Assembly: GCA_958296095.1 (NCBI GenBank)
Contig: OY282435.1
Coordinates: forward strand, 1-44,143
Origin: an uncultured Oligoflexales bacterium
Lineage (GTDB): Bacteria > Bdellovibrionota_B > Oligoflexia > Oligoflexales > JAPPIL01
Length of the DNA: 44,143 nucleotides
Direction of reading: 5' to 3'
Below, piece by piece: positions 18,101 to 25,013 of this stretch. Position numbers and translations under genes: made by a program. Every line of letters starts with the position of its first letter. Position 1 is the first letter of the stretch. The notes under the pieces were generated by a model. The model did no database searches. It was not told the DNA's origin and saw only the letters and a program-made list of their open reading frames with translations.

Positions 18101-18660
18101 TGGTCGGCGATAGTTCAGGCGGTATTATATTCGGCGGGGAACTGCCTGCACGTGCTTCTCCGATTGGTGATGCAACTGGGTACAATGATTTTTACAGGTA
18201 TAATGTTACTGGCAATACCGTAAATACAACTGCATTGACTGTGAGTGGGACCATATCAGCTAGAAATAACTTTGGCATGGTTGGTGACATAAGTCGTGGC
18301 TTTATCTATGGCGGGTATTTACCTAGTGGGTTATATTCTGCGAGTATCTTCCAATACAGGTTGAACGGTGACACTGTTACAGTGTCTAGCCCCACTGTTA
18401 CTGGCACTCTAGGAGCCAGATCTCATATGCCAATGGTGGGGGATATCTATACAGGTATTCTCTTTGCGGGGAGAGGAACTAGAGGAGCTGACCTTAATGA
18501 TTTTGTGAGATACGTTTCCAATGCCTCTAGAGCCACCCTTTCTTCTCGGTACGGTCTTATGAACAATGCTTGTGTGACCCAAGCAGAATATGACGCTTTG
18601 CCCGTTAAGGATGCTAACACTCTTTATTTTATAGTTCCTGAGCCGATGGAGGGTAGTTGA
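15199..18660 (+). CDS. Tail fibre with DUF2793-like head and kelch-like propeller repeats
   Basis: This is 1153 residues from ATG 15199; an overlapping TTG three bases earlier is less likely. Residues about 1-120 look like DUF2793 (AGETHIIATGPTGVWQ, then TEWRYYEPQMGYRCYI). Two CBM5/12-like modules follow (YKGIWSADVYTRGNVVFHNN and YKGSWANPVAYKAGEIVVYD), separated by a NVQSDWDETDTANDAFIRNK segment. From about residue 430 come twelve units of the kind RxDMGMVGxxxxGxIFGG. The first six are separated from the last six by a Gly-rich linker (about 720-770), which predicts two beta propellers. It probably recognises surface polysaccharide. The region from about 17530 to 18100 is visibly richer in A than the first block, suggesting a separate origin. 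Confidence 0.85.
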   Translation: MPRTTDSRSGITHDFDTGESGWGDAVNTNFQSLSEINWHLTATSIIKTPPTTPEAGETHIIATGPTGVWQSQTADTVAVYDGTEWRYYEPQMGYRCYIISEQALYAYHTASGWGKVSSVAADTTIYKGIWSADVYTRGNVVFHNNKFYIAKNDRSASDTTAPASDPEWLDMVVSGDTGSGEANVQSDWDETDTANDAFIRNKPVVGTLTGVSGTAPISVDNTTPTTPVVEIADRAITANKIAENSLTAGELAPNSVGSSEIAPNAVSNTKIVDDTIKVAKLDSTNTPTDGQLPTYDATSGGLTWLNTASIYKGSWANPVAYKAGEIVVYDHNHYIAVKDHTSSLSNAPLSGANRRLTWRVLDTTDIDALAANTMGATATDSIAVSKSISSPDVKVSVQSLLNLAPSGGPASLTSTRAVRLKDMTKVGLTLNRADMGMVGDGNSGLIFGGLGGVRTERLGGFVRYVVASDSVTLAVVPTTGSDITVRRGMGMVGTDTAGLIYGGDGTDTNNFFQYVYRSATSDIALLKLSHTGAITDRNDMGMVGSRTQGMIFGGYANATPSNDFWFYTVSQGSVTVGNLDIVGTIPNLYDMGMIGDHESGIIFGGNTGTTESDRFFSYSVAGPNVTVTELTKSGGIPPRSGLGMVGTKTAGIIFGGVAGQTRLNDFWSYLISGDNVTLIQLTNIGDVLSARTDMGMVGSATTGFVFGGFPLNNDFFRYSTTTVSGGGTGGITGVVAGRGLEGGGTSGTVRLDATGSLTESEKAKIALIPNPAPAQELPGESATTFTATQLTKTGTTTGGFQPALIGDAVSGILFDGVIGATTNQTLVRKYVVSGDDITITNLTKAGSDFEFAKSNYAGFGYGDVGAGLIFGWSRILSDVRYRFMKYAVNGNTITFTLLTTSGATLPANFPAGSNSAGNVTSGIIYGGVLQGRNPENRFLKYTVSGNNVDLVYLTKTGDTLPGRQGFGMVGDSSGGIIFGGELPARASPIGDATGYNDFYRYNVTGNTVNTTALTVSGTISARNNFGMVGDISRGFIYGGYLPSGLYSASIFQYRLNGDTVTVSSPTVTGTLGARSHMPMVGDIYTGILFAGRGTRGADLNDFVRYVSNASRATLSSRYGLMNNACVTQAEYDALPVKDANTLYFIVPEPMEGS
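16480..18500 (+). repeat. Twelve kelch-like protein repeats in two blocks of six
   Basis: The block up to about 17350 encodes six units with core GMGMVG or GMIG and (G/S)(L/I/M/F)(I/V)(F/Y)GG. The block from about 17580 encodes six weaker units (ALIGDAVSGILFDG, GYGDVGAGLIFGW, GNVTSGIIYGG, GMVGDSSGGIIFGG, GMVGDISRGFIYGG, PMVGDIYTGILFAG). Each unit is about 45-55 codons. DNA identity between units is low; conservation is at the protein level. Confidence 0.8.
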
Positions 18661-18663
18661 CGT

Positions 18664-18810
18664 ATGTCTGAAGGCAGTACACGAAGAACAATGTCACCAG
18701 GAAGTGCGTCGTATTGTGGTAGTATATCTATAACAAGAATCTATTGTGGTAGCACGCAAGTCATACGTGTCTACTGTGGCACTCAACTGACATTTGGGAC
18801 AGCACCATGA
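18664..18810 (+). CDS. 48-residue mini-protein with three YCG repeats
   Basis: A short frame from ATG 18664 to TGA 18808-18810 lies in the gap between the fibre gene and the next gene, with which it overlaps by four bases (ATGA). The sequence is built of three similar units: YCGSISITRI, YCGSTQVIRV and YCGTQLTFG. The regular Y-C-G spacing of 13 and 11 residues suggests a small beta structure with cysteines on one side, or a repeat piece of a tail adhesin. The upstream GGAGGGTAG near 18648 can serve as ribosome binding site. I do not recognise a family. It is likely translated because of the tight packing and coupling. Confidence 0.6.
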   Translation: MSEGSTRRTMSPGSASYCGSISITRIYCGSTQVIRVYCGTQLTFGTAP

Positions 18811-19019
18811 CATACGAAGGAAACTGTTTGGATGGCGAATACGATTATGACCAGGTATACGACTGGCGTAACAAAAAATGGGTGGATCTTGATAAGAATA
18901 CCGAGATCAAATACACGTCTTATACGTGCAAGAAATGTGGAACATACAATCCACCACTAGCACACAAAATAATAGATAAGAGAGGTAACGCTGTTGGCCA
19001 CACTGAACATACATCCTAA
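18807..19019 (+). CDS. Small acidic CxxC protein, unknown function
   Basis: This 70-residue protein starts in an ATGA overlap with the mini-protein upstream. It is rich in Tyr/Asp at the N-terminus (GEYDYDQVYDWRNKKWVDLD), followed by a single CKKC-type pair (YTCKKCGTY) and a basic end. One CxxC pair plus an upstream Cys might form half a zinc site, perhaps completed by a dimer. It overlaps the second fibre gene by 26 bases. Lying between two fibre genes, it may be a fibre chaperone or attachment piece, but nothing proves that. Confidence 0.55.
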   Translation: MTYEGNCLDGEYDYDQVYDWRNKKWVDLDKNTEIKYTSYTCKKCGTYNPPLAHKIIDKRGNAVGHTEHTS

Positions 19020-22000
19020 ATATCCCAATAGCACCCCGATATACGGGGCACAGATAACGGCTGAACTAATTGACCTTGAAGGCAATCCTATCTGGGGTGT
19101 TGCACCAGGTGAATCATTTGCAGGCAGAATTGAGGCAGTTGAATCACCACGCGGCAGTTACACACTAACCCTAGAACCTAATACAGGCACACTCGCGGAC
19201 ACGCGTTATCAAATACGATTGATGACCGATAGTCGCATCCTGTTACAGCTAGTTAAGATACCTGGAGACGCACGATACAATCTTGAGGATGTGACGGTGC
19301 GAAGCACCGTGTCACCATCACAAAGCGGAGGAAATACAGTGAGTAGTGGAGGTGTAGCCTTTACCGAGGCAGACAAAACAAAGTTAGATAGCGTTGCAGC
19401 AGGTGCAGAAGTAAATGTACAAGCAAACTGGAACCAGCAAGATGCAACTAGTGACTCATACATAAAGAACAAGCCGCTGATTAACGAACAAGGGGAGATT
19501 GTAAGTGTTACTACTACTACTGATTTTACTGGTCACGGCTCTGCTTCTAATCCACTGGGACTAAAGATACCATTCACCTCTGCCTATGAAGCAAAACTAC
19601 AAGGTATTGAGGCAGGTGCACAAGTTAACGTCCAATCTGATTGGAATGAGGGGAGTACGTCTTCACCTGCATTCATTAAGAACAAGCCGATCATCATCAC
19701 CCGCGTGCGAACTGATCACACCATCCTCGGCGACGGCGTTAATGATGAGATGGGTGTCACTAACCCCTACACGGATGCCGATGAAGCTAAGGTCGACGGC
19801 ATCGAAGAAGGAGCACAGGTCAATGTCAAATCAAACTGGAACGAGCACGACCCAACATCCGATGCTTTTATCCAAAACAAACCCGTTATCAATAGTGGCG
19901 GACAAGTTACTACCTTACATTTTGACGGGACGATGCGCGGTAATGGTAGCCAGACCATGCCAGCAGGGGTCGCGAATCCATTTACAAGTGCTTACGAGAC
20001 AAAACTTAACGGAATATCAGCTGGAGCTGAGGTAAATGTACAGTCCGACTGGGACATCACAGACAACACGCAAGATAGTTACGTCAAAAACAAACCAGAC
20101 ATCCAAGCCCTCATCGCGGCAGAAGACAAGAACAGTGCGGTAGATGTTATTGCCTCGCAGGCATTTACACTTGTGTCAGATCCTAACCCAGGCAGTGTAG
20201 GATCGGGCAATCCAGGCGTTGGTATCGTCAATTTAGGTCTTAATTTCACGGTAGGGTCGTCAACTTTCACCATTACATATGTCTTCCACGAAACGGCTGG
20301 TCAGAAACAATTTCTTATCACCATTACACCCGGCAATCACAGAAACGATATAAAAAGATACCACATACAAATAGGCACAACACGTCTAGCACTTGGTGAT
20401 GCTAAGTATGTGGAAGATGCAGCTGGTGATTCTTACTTCTGGGATGGCACTCCCGACATTGGCAATGTGGGTGATACAGTCATCCTATCCGTATTTGAGC
20501 CGCTGGATAAGGATAACTTCGTCCCCGACAATGGCACTGATGGTGATGTTCTCTTCCGACGTAACTCAAGCCCCACATGGGAGGAGCTAAATGATAGCGA
20601 CATCAATGGTTTCCCCACCACCGCAGATAAAGTTGCCGCTATTGTTGGACAAGTCCTACGCCTTAAATCAGACAAGACAGGCTATGAGTTAGCAACTATA
20701 ACCTCAGGAGGTCATGCCCCGACTAAGGCGGAGGTATACACACAAGCCAAGGACATTGTTGTAGGTGGTAGGGGTATAGATGTCGCTAAGGACGATAGTG
20801 CGGACACACTTACGGTTAAGATAGGTGCGTCTAGGGCCGGCAATACATTTCCACTAGCACCAATGCTTGGCGATCAATTTGACCTGCTGAAGGAAATAAC
20901 ACTAGCAACACACGCAGTTATCACATCAGGTGCAGGCAATCACAATACAGGTTATTACCAGTCAGCTGCCCCTATTGGCAGCATCGATAAACCTAGCGGT
21001 CTAGTCACAGGTATCCTGTGGTATGACAACAACAATGTTAACTACGCGCCTTACAGACGACATCTTGTTATTTTTACCGGCACAGTGCCACAGGCGTTAA
21101 GGGATGTAACCATTGGAGGCACAACATATACGTTACGACCTGTTAGTGGTGGCACAACACACATATATGTGTCTACCAATGCAGTCGCAACTAATCCCAT
21201 TCCTGCCGGTAGCACATACCAAGTGCAAGTAACACTAGCTAATGGTGTCAAGGTATGGCCAGACATCACGTATCCACCACATACATATGTGTGGGATGGT
21301 AATTATTGGCATACATGGTTTGCACTTACGGCTAACGACATTCTTGGCAGATTACGCACACTTCCCAAACCATGGTTGGATGTGTCTGCCATATCCGGGA
21401 ACATAAACAATCGCTTCAGCCATCTAATCATGGATGAATACGGGCAGGGTTTGAATGTCACAAGGACAACACATCAAGTAATTAATGCAGTTACCCTATT
21501 CAATCCTGTCTTTGACCTGGATGATGTACAACATGGCGTGTTCACGATCGAAGCTACACTTGCAATTGGCACACGATCTACTGGTACACTTGGCTTTACA
21601 TCTGACACAACCGATACATATCGTATTGATGGGACGCTATTTGCATCCGCTCTGAAGAGTCTAGCCACCTATACAACCGCGGATGTCACAGGAACTGCAT
21701 TGCAGGTGGAGAACGGTGTTGACATATACAATGGAACTACCAAACTAGGGTCTGTGCATCTTCATCTAGCGAAAAATTCATCTAACCAGTTGGGTTATTT
21801 TCTTAACTATGTAGTGGCATCCCCAGGAGGGACACAACAGAACTTTACTGCTACTGTTTTCTTGGGTGTTTCATGGTCGCCAAGCGACGCGCCAACACAA
21901 ACACGACAATCATGGCAAGGAGAATGGGCAGTTGGTGTTGCGTATGCAGTTGGTGATATGGTTGCCGAGAACACAGGTGGTGTTGATGGTGTAGCAATAT

Positions 22001-22374
22001 GTATCGTACCACACACGTCCAGTGCGACAAATGGTCCTTATCTAGCGACTGATTGGCGCACACGTTGGCGAACAATTACCGAGCCAGACATTCATGAATT
22101 GACTGCAAGATTGCCAGCCGCTGAAATAGCTGGTGACGACCATATAGCCATATCAGACGAATCAACTACAGCAGACGAACCTCGATATGTGACTGTCGCT
22201 GATCTATTGTCACATGCTCCGCGCATGTTTAAGGGAGTTTGGACAGCTGGTGTGTACGCCATTGCCGATGAGGTGTTACATAGCAACATATTCTACAAAT
22301 GTTTGACTCCGCGTGTGGCATCTGACACTCAGCCACCTAATGTTGATAGTGCGTGGCGAGCATTAACGGGATGA
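18994..22374 (+). CDS. Second tail fibre / receptor-binding protein
   Basis: This 1126-residue protein starts at TTG 18994 with AGAGGTAAC just upstream. The N-terminal 100 residues (MATLNIHPKYPNSTPIYGAQ onward) resemble BppU-type baseplate-attachment domains. Four copies of a fibre repeat follow, with core GA(E/Q)VNVQS(D/N)W and an (A/Y)(F/I)(I/V)(K/Q)NKP end, at about residues 130, 205, 270 and 340. The C-terminal third holds a jelly-roll-like part and two CBM5/12-like modules (WQGEWAVGVAYAVGDMV and FKGVWTAGVYAIADEV). It ends VDSAWRALTG and overlaps the methyltransferase start by four bases. The last 29 codons recur 978 bp downstream. Confidence 0.82.
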   Translation: MATLNIHPKYPNSTPIYGAQITAELIDLEGNPIWGVAPGESFAGRIEAVESPRGSYTLTLEPNTGTLADTRYQIRLMTDSRILLQLVKIPGDARYNLEDVTVRSTVSPSQSGGNTVSSGGVAFTEADKTKLDSVAAGAEVNVQANWNQQDATSDSYIKNKPLINEQGEIVSVTTTTDFTGHGSASNPLGLKIPFTSAYEAKLQGIEAGAQVNVQSDWNEGSTSSPAFIKNKPIIITRVRTDHTILGDGVNDEMGVTNPYTDADEAKVDGIEEGAQVNVKSNWNEHDPTSDAFIQNKPVINSGGQVTTLHFDGTMRGNGSQTMPAGVANPFTSAYETKLNGISAGAEVNVQSDWDITDNTQDSYVKNKPDIQALIAAEDKNSAVDVIASQAFTLVSDPNPGSVGSGNPGVGIVNLGLNFTVGSSTFTITYVFHETAGQKQFLITITPGNHRNDIKRYHIQIGTTRLALGDAKYVEDAAGDSYFWDGTPDIGNVGDTVILSVFEPLDKDNFVPDNGTDGDVLFRRNSSPTWEELNDSDINGFPTTADKVAAIVGQVLRLKSDKTGYELATITSGGHAPTKAEVYTQAKDIVVGGRGIDVAKDDSADTLTVKIGASRAGNTFPLAPMLGDQFDLLKEITLATHAVITSGAGNHNTGYYQSAAPIGSIDKPSGLVTGILWYDNNNVNYAPYRRHLVIFTGTVPQALRDVTIGGTTYTLRPVSGGTTHIYVSTNAVATNPIPAGSTYQVQVTLANGVKVWPDITYPPHTYVWDGNYWHTWFALTANDILGRLRTLPKPWLDVSAISGNINNRFSHLIMDEYGQGLNVTRTTHQVINAVTLFNPVFDLDDVQHGVFTIEATLAIGTRSTGTLGFTSDTTDTYRIDGTLFASALKSLATYTTADVTGTALQVENGVDIYNGTTKLGSVHLHLAKNSSNQLGYFLNYVVASPGGTQQNFTATVFLGVSWSPSDAPTQTRQSWQGEWAVGVAYAVGDMVAENTGGVDGVAICIVPHTSSATNGPYLATDWRTRWRTITEPDIHELTARLPAAEIAGDDHIAISDESTTADEPRYVTVADLLSHAPRMFKGVWTAGVYAIADEVLHSNIFYKCLTPRVASDTQPPNVDSAWRALTG
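22273..22359 (+). repeat. Fibre-end repeat, copy 1 (inside fibre gene)
   Basis: These 87 bp (29 codons) encode the last CBM-like segment of the second fibre. They recur at 23251..23337 with eight differences, all in third codon positions and all silent. Confidence 0.9.
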
Positions 22375-23237
22375 TTCAACCTAAGGCTTATGCACCTTTT
22401 AGATATATGGGCGGCAAGAATATGTTATTTGATTATCTAGTGCCACCTAATGAGGGATTGCCTTTCACATTTAATAAATACTACGAACCCTTCCTAGGCT
22501 CAGGCGCATTCTTTTTCAAACTTGTTCAAAATGACATGATAAACGAGAGGCACCGAATATATCTTAACGACATAAGAAGTGAACTCATTGAAGCTTTTCT
22601 TCTCATCAAGAATTACCCTAAATCAATTTCGCGTGAGATGGTTAAATTGTGGAAAACACATTGTCAGAAACAGTTCTACAAGATAAGAAATATACTACAT
22701 AACCAAGAGAATGAATTGAATGATAAGCAGATAGGCTTGGCTTTTATGTATCTCCAGAGATACAGTGTCATGGGGCTAGGTAACCATACTGTAGTTGATT
22801 CAACTCGCATTAGGGGGGGCAGGGATAAACATGCCCCCAACTGTGATAATTACCTAGCAGTGAGCAAAGTACTAAATGGATATAATGTAGAATTGAGTTG
22901 TAATAGTTTTAGAAAGATTCCAATTACGCAGAAATCATTTTACTACTTTGACCCGCCTTATTGGCGAGCTAGTACACCTTATGGATATAAAAGTGAAAGC
23001 AAATCATTTAATCTACAAGACCAATATGACCTAAAAAAAATGTGCGATAAAATCGATAAAGTCGGTTCCAAATTTTTACTATCAAATAGCAACACGGAGA
23101 TGATGCAGTATTTATTTAAATATTATAACATGTGGACATTCAAAGGGACATCTACTAACTACCACCCACCAGGGAATAAGCCGTCACACAAGTGGAGTGC
23201 AGACAGCCACCCCGAATTAATGGTCAGAAATTACTAG
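22371..23237 (+). CDS. Dam-like N6-adenine DNA methyltransferase
   Basis: This 288-residue protein starts at ATG 22371, overlapping the fibre stop by four bases. It has the D12-class motif order: FRYMGGK near residue 10, then YYEPFLGSGAFFF (about 38-50, AdoMet-binding FxGxG), a D in LNDIRSELIEAF, and the catalytic YFDPPYW near 194. These are the motifs of the Dam/DpnII-A family, which methylates adenine (often GATC). Such phage enzymes protect the genome from host restriction. The gene is clearly more AT-rich than its neighbours and is flanked by a repeat of the fibre end, so it looks like a recently acquired cargo gene. The target sequence cannot be read from motifs alone. Confidence 0.92.
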   Translation: MIQPKAYAPFRYMGGKNMLFDYLVPPNEGLPFTFNKYYEPFLGSGAFFFKLVQNDMINERHRIYLNDIRSELIEAFLLIKNYPKSISREMVKLWKTHCQKQFYKIRNILHNQENELNDKQIGLAFMYLQRYSVMGLGNHTVVDSTRIRGGRDKHAPNCDNYLAVSKVLNGYNVELSCNSFRKIPITQKSFYYFDPPYWRASTPYGYKSESKSFNLQDQYDLKKMCDKIDKVGSKFLLSNSNTEMMQYLFKYYNMWTFKGTSTNYHPPGNKPSHKWSADSHPELMVRNY

Positions 23238-23250
23238 ACATGGGGAGGGG

Positions 23251-23337
23251 GTGTTGCATAGCAATATATTTTATAAATGTTTGACACCGCGTGTGGCATC
23301 TGACACCCAGCCACCTAATGTTGATAGTGCTTGGCGT
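23251..23337 (+). pseudogene. Fibre-end fragment, copy 2 (no start, orphan)
   Basis: This 87-bp segment has the same 29-residue reading as the end of the fibre gene (VLHSNIFYKCLTPRVASDT and on) but no start codon of its own. Beyond it the frame drifts into the leftward gene. The eight silent differences show that it comes from a diverged homologous fibre gene rather than a fresh copy. It marks an old fibre end left behind by recombination that brought in the methyltransferase. Confidence 0.8.
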
Positions 23338-23340
23338 GTG

Positions 23341-23571
23341 TTAGCTGATGTCGTTATCGGGAAATGTTGGCGGACTAGGAGGTTTGATTGTCTTGCCCTT
23401 GACTAACGCACCAGGCTTGGTGCGGATTTTCATTGTATATTCTCTGTCGTTATCCTGATCGAATTCGATATATGCGGGTTCGCTGAATTCCACCTGGACT
23501 TTATCATCACGATCCACCATCCACACACGTAGTTCAGTGTTTCCGATCGGGAAACCACCGTAAGTCCGCAT
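23341..23571 (-). CDS. Small protein of unknown function (leftward)
   Basis: This 76-residue protein starts at ATG 23571 on the minus strand, preceded by AAAAGGAGTTATT, a near-perfect ribosome binding site. Longer upstream starts lack one. The product is beta-prone in the middle (ELRVWMVDRDDKVQVEFSE) with a Pro-rich C-terminus (KPPSPPTFPDNDIS). No family was recognised. It is the only leftward gene near the tail module, and its leader carries two strong hairpins, which suggests separate regulation from the late operon that converges on it. Confidence 0.65.
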   Translation of the reverse strand: MRTYGGFPIGNTELRVWMVDRDDKVQVEFSEPAYIEFDQDNDREYTMKIRTKPGALVKGKTIKPPSPPTFPDNDIS

Positions 23572-23598
23572 AATAACTCCTTTTATGATTGTTAGCCA

Positions 23599-23640
23599 CC
23601 CCCACCTCACGGTGGGGGATCTGCGTGTCTCCCCAGACAC
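23599..23640 (-). promoter_or_regulatory. Two tetraloop hairpins in leader of leftward gene
   Basis: Bases 23599-23618 form a perfect 8-bp stem (CCCCCACC with GGTGGGGG); on the minus-strand RNA its loop is GUGA, a GNRA tetraloop. Bases 23625-23640 form a perfect 6-bp stem (GTGTCT with AGACAC) and a four-base loop. Both lie 30-70 bases upstream of the ATG of the leftward gene. They may stabilise the mRNA or act as a structured regulatory leader. No T-run follows in either direction, so they are not simple terminators. Confidence 0.55.
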
Positions 23641-23781
23641 ATTCCGCTAAATATCATTATCCCCCACACAATGCAACCACAACACCATGCGGGGGACCTC
23701 AATCAGCTATTCTCTTACATAGCCCCGGAAATATAACCTAAACCTGTGGCAATAACCAGCGGTAAATGATACATGTCGGTT

Positions 23782-23795
23782 CCTTGTTAACAAGG
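23782..23795 (+). promoter_or_regulatory. 14-bp palindrome covering a ribosome binding site
   Basis: CCTTGTTAACAAGG is a perfect palindrome whose right arm supplies the AAGGAGG ribosome binding site of the gene at 23804. It could act as an operator, or fold to hide the site. The rest of 23641-23781 shows no gene and no convincing promoter. Confidence 0.45.
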
Positions 23796-23803
23796 AGGAA
23801 GAC

Positions 23804-24064
23804 ATGAAAACACCACGCAGCATAATCCATGAGGAAATGAAAGAGCTAGGCGTTACAACGTCCCCCTACTGGTCGGATACGCACCACTGGGGAAGTGGCG
23901 AATTGGCTGCTATCTATGACATCCTTTACAACCTCACTACCGCCTTTGAATATTGGCTTGTGCGTGATGACTTAAAGGCACGGCATGCGGCTACACTTAG
24001 TACACTCGCTGACTTGGAGAAATTGTATGCCAAGAGGAAAGGTAGTGATGCCAAAGACGAATGA
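23804..24064 (+). CDS. Small protein of unknown function
   Basis: This 86-residue protein starts at ATG 23804 after AAGGAGGAAGAC. The C-terminal half is an amphipathic helix (KARHAATLSTLADLEKLYAK); the middle is aromatic and helical (AAIYDILYNLTTAFEYWLV). No family was recognised. It opens a rightward set of four small genes (23804-25418), overlapping the second by 17 bases, so the set is probably one operon. The helical, compact make-up is typical of host-takeover or anti-defence proteins in such accessory zones, but that is only inference from context. Confidence 0.65.
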   Translation: MKTPRSIIHEEMKELGVTTSPYWSDTHHWGSGELAAIYDILYNLTTAFEYWLVRDDLKARHAATLSTLADLEKLYAKRKGSDAKDE

Positions 24065-24332
24065 CCTCATTGACTTTTCCAATACAGTGGCTGAAGACAT
24101 GAAAGATCAGGAGTTCGCTAGGGAACTTTTTCTTCGCGAACGTAAGGAACAGGGCAGTAACCAGAAGGCAATGCGAAACATAATTGAATTGATGGATCTG
24201 AACTGGTTCGTATCGGCGATAGGACATCCTTTCACCATAGATCGCGTGTTCTCCTTTCTCAAAGGACGTGATCTTGACGATGATGAGCTTGCTACGTTTC
24301 TTGTTTTCTTGGGTGTCGATACACTAAATTGA
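24048..24332 (+). CDS. Small helical protein of unknown function
   Basis: This is a 94-residue protein from ATG 24048, preceded by AGAGGAAAGG. The frame is open further upstream, but that part overlaps the previous gene without a ribosome binding site. The product is acidic and helical, with a hydrophobic C-terminal half (IELMDLNWFVSAIGHPFTID, then DDDELATFLVFLGVD). It has no signal peptide or metal-binding motif. No family was recognised. Confidence 0.6.
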   Translation: MPKTNDLIDFSNTVAEDMKDQEFARELFLRERKEQGSNQKAMRNIIELMDLNWFVSAIGHPFTIDRVFSFLKGRDLDDDELATFLVFLGVDTLN

Positions 24333-24340
24333 GGTGGCAA

Positions 24341-25006
24341 ATGTATGGTCCATATCCCCAATATGTTACGAATCGTTGGCCTGATTACGATCCATCCGCA
24401 TCCCCATGCTCATACCCATGTACACACCCATGCATATGTCCATGGCCACGTTCACGGCGGGGAGGTGACTGGATTGTAACAACCACGTATACAACAGGCG
24501 ATAATATTAAATTTTCAAAGGAGCTAGCTGAGATGACTAAGTTGGAAGAGGCAATAATTACAGAACAAAAAAAGGCAACGGGGGATGACGTTAAATTAAG
24601 TGAGAAGGAGCTAAAGCAAAGAGCATATGATTACGAGCAGAAAGAGTTCAAGGAAGAGCTGAAGAAAATCCTGGAAAAGAAAGTTCCTAAGTGGATGACA
24701 TACGATTTTCTGTCGGTCAGACACACGAGGGAGGTCGATATGTACGCGAAACATCTACTTACGACCTGTATTGGTTTTGCCGTTTTTCATCTTCCATTTG
24801 CCGCTAAGTTCGCAATTGACAAATGTTATGGCAACTGCACGATGAGTTGTCTTGACAATAATAGTTTTGGTAAAGAAGTCGATGGCAAGCTACAGCGAAT
24901 TGTATCTGGATCACCAGAAGAGTGTGTCGAACGTGCACTACGCTTTACAGCAACCTTGGGGAATCTAGTAGAGGCAGACATCAGACAGAAACATATGTTT
25001 GGGTAG
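24341..25006 (+). CDS. Pro/Cys-rich N-terminus plus conserved small domain, unknown function
   Basis: This is 221 residues from ATG 24341, with GAGGTGG eight bases upstream; a TTG at 24329 is less likely. Residues 17-40 are a run of Pro-Cys steps (PCSYPCTHPCICPWP) ending in a basic RSRRGG. Next come a charged coiled-coil region (about 60-115) and a domain (about 115-210) with KWMTYDFLSV, PFAAKFAIDK and EECVERALRF. The last domain is shared with the next gene, so the two are tandem paralogues. The Cys-Pro run could be a metal or cross-linking motif. The function is unknown. Confidence 0.6.
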   Translation: MYGPYPQYVTNRWPDYDPSASPCSYPCTHPCICPWPRSRRGGDWIVTTTYTTGDNIKFSKELAEMTKLEEAIITEQKKATGDDVKLSEKELKQRAYDYEQKEFKEELKKILEKKVPKWMTYDFLSVRHTREVDMYAKHLLTTCIGFAVFHLPFAAKFAIDKCYGNCTMSCLDNNSFGKEVDGKLQRIVSGSPEECVERALRFTATLGNLVEADIRQKHMFG

Positions 25007-25013
25007 CATTAGG

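Noticed and set aside
23641..23800. Promoter for the 23804 operon
   Set aside because: No pair of -35 and -10 boxes with 16-18 bp spacing was convincing, so none is listed.
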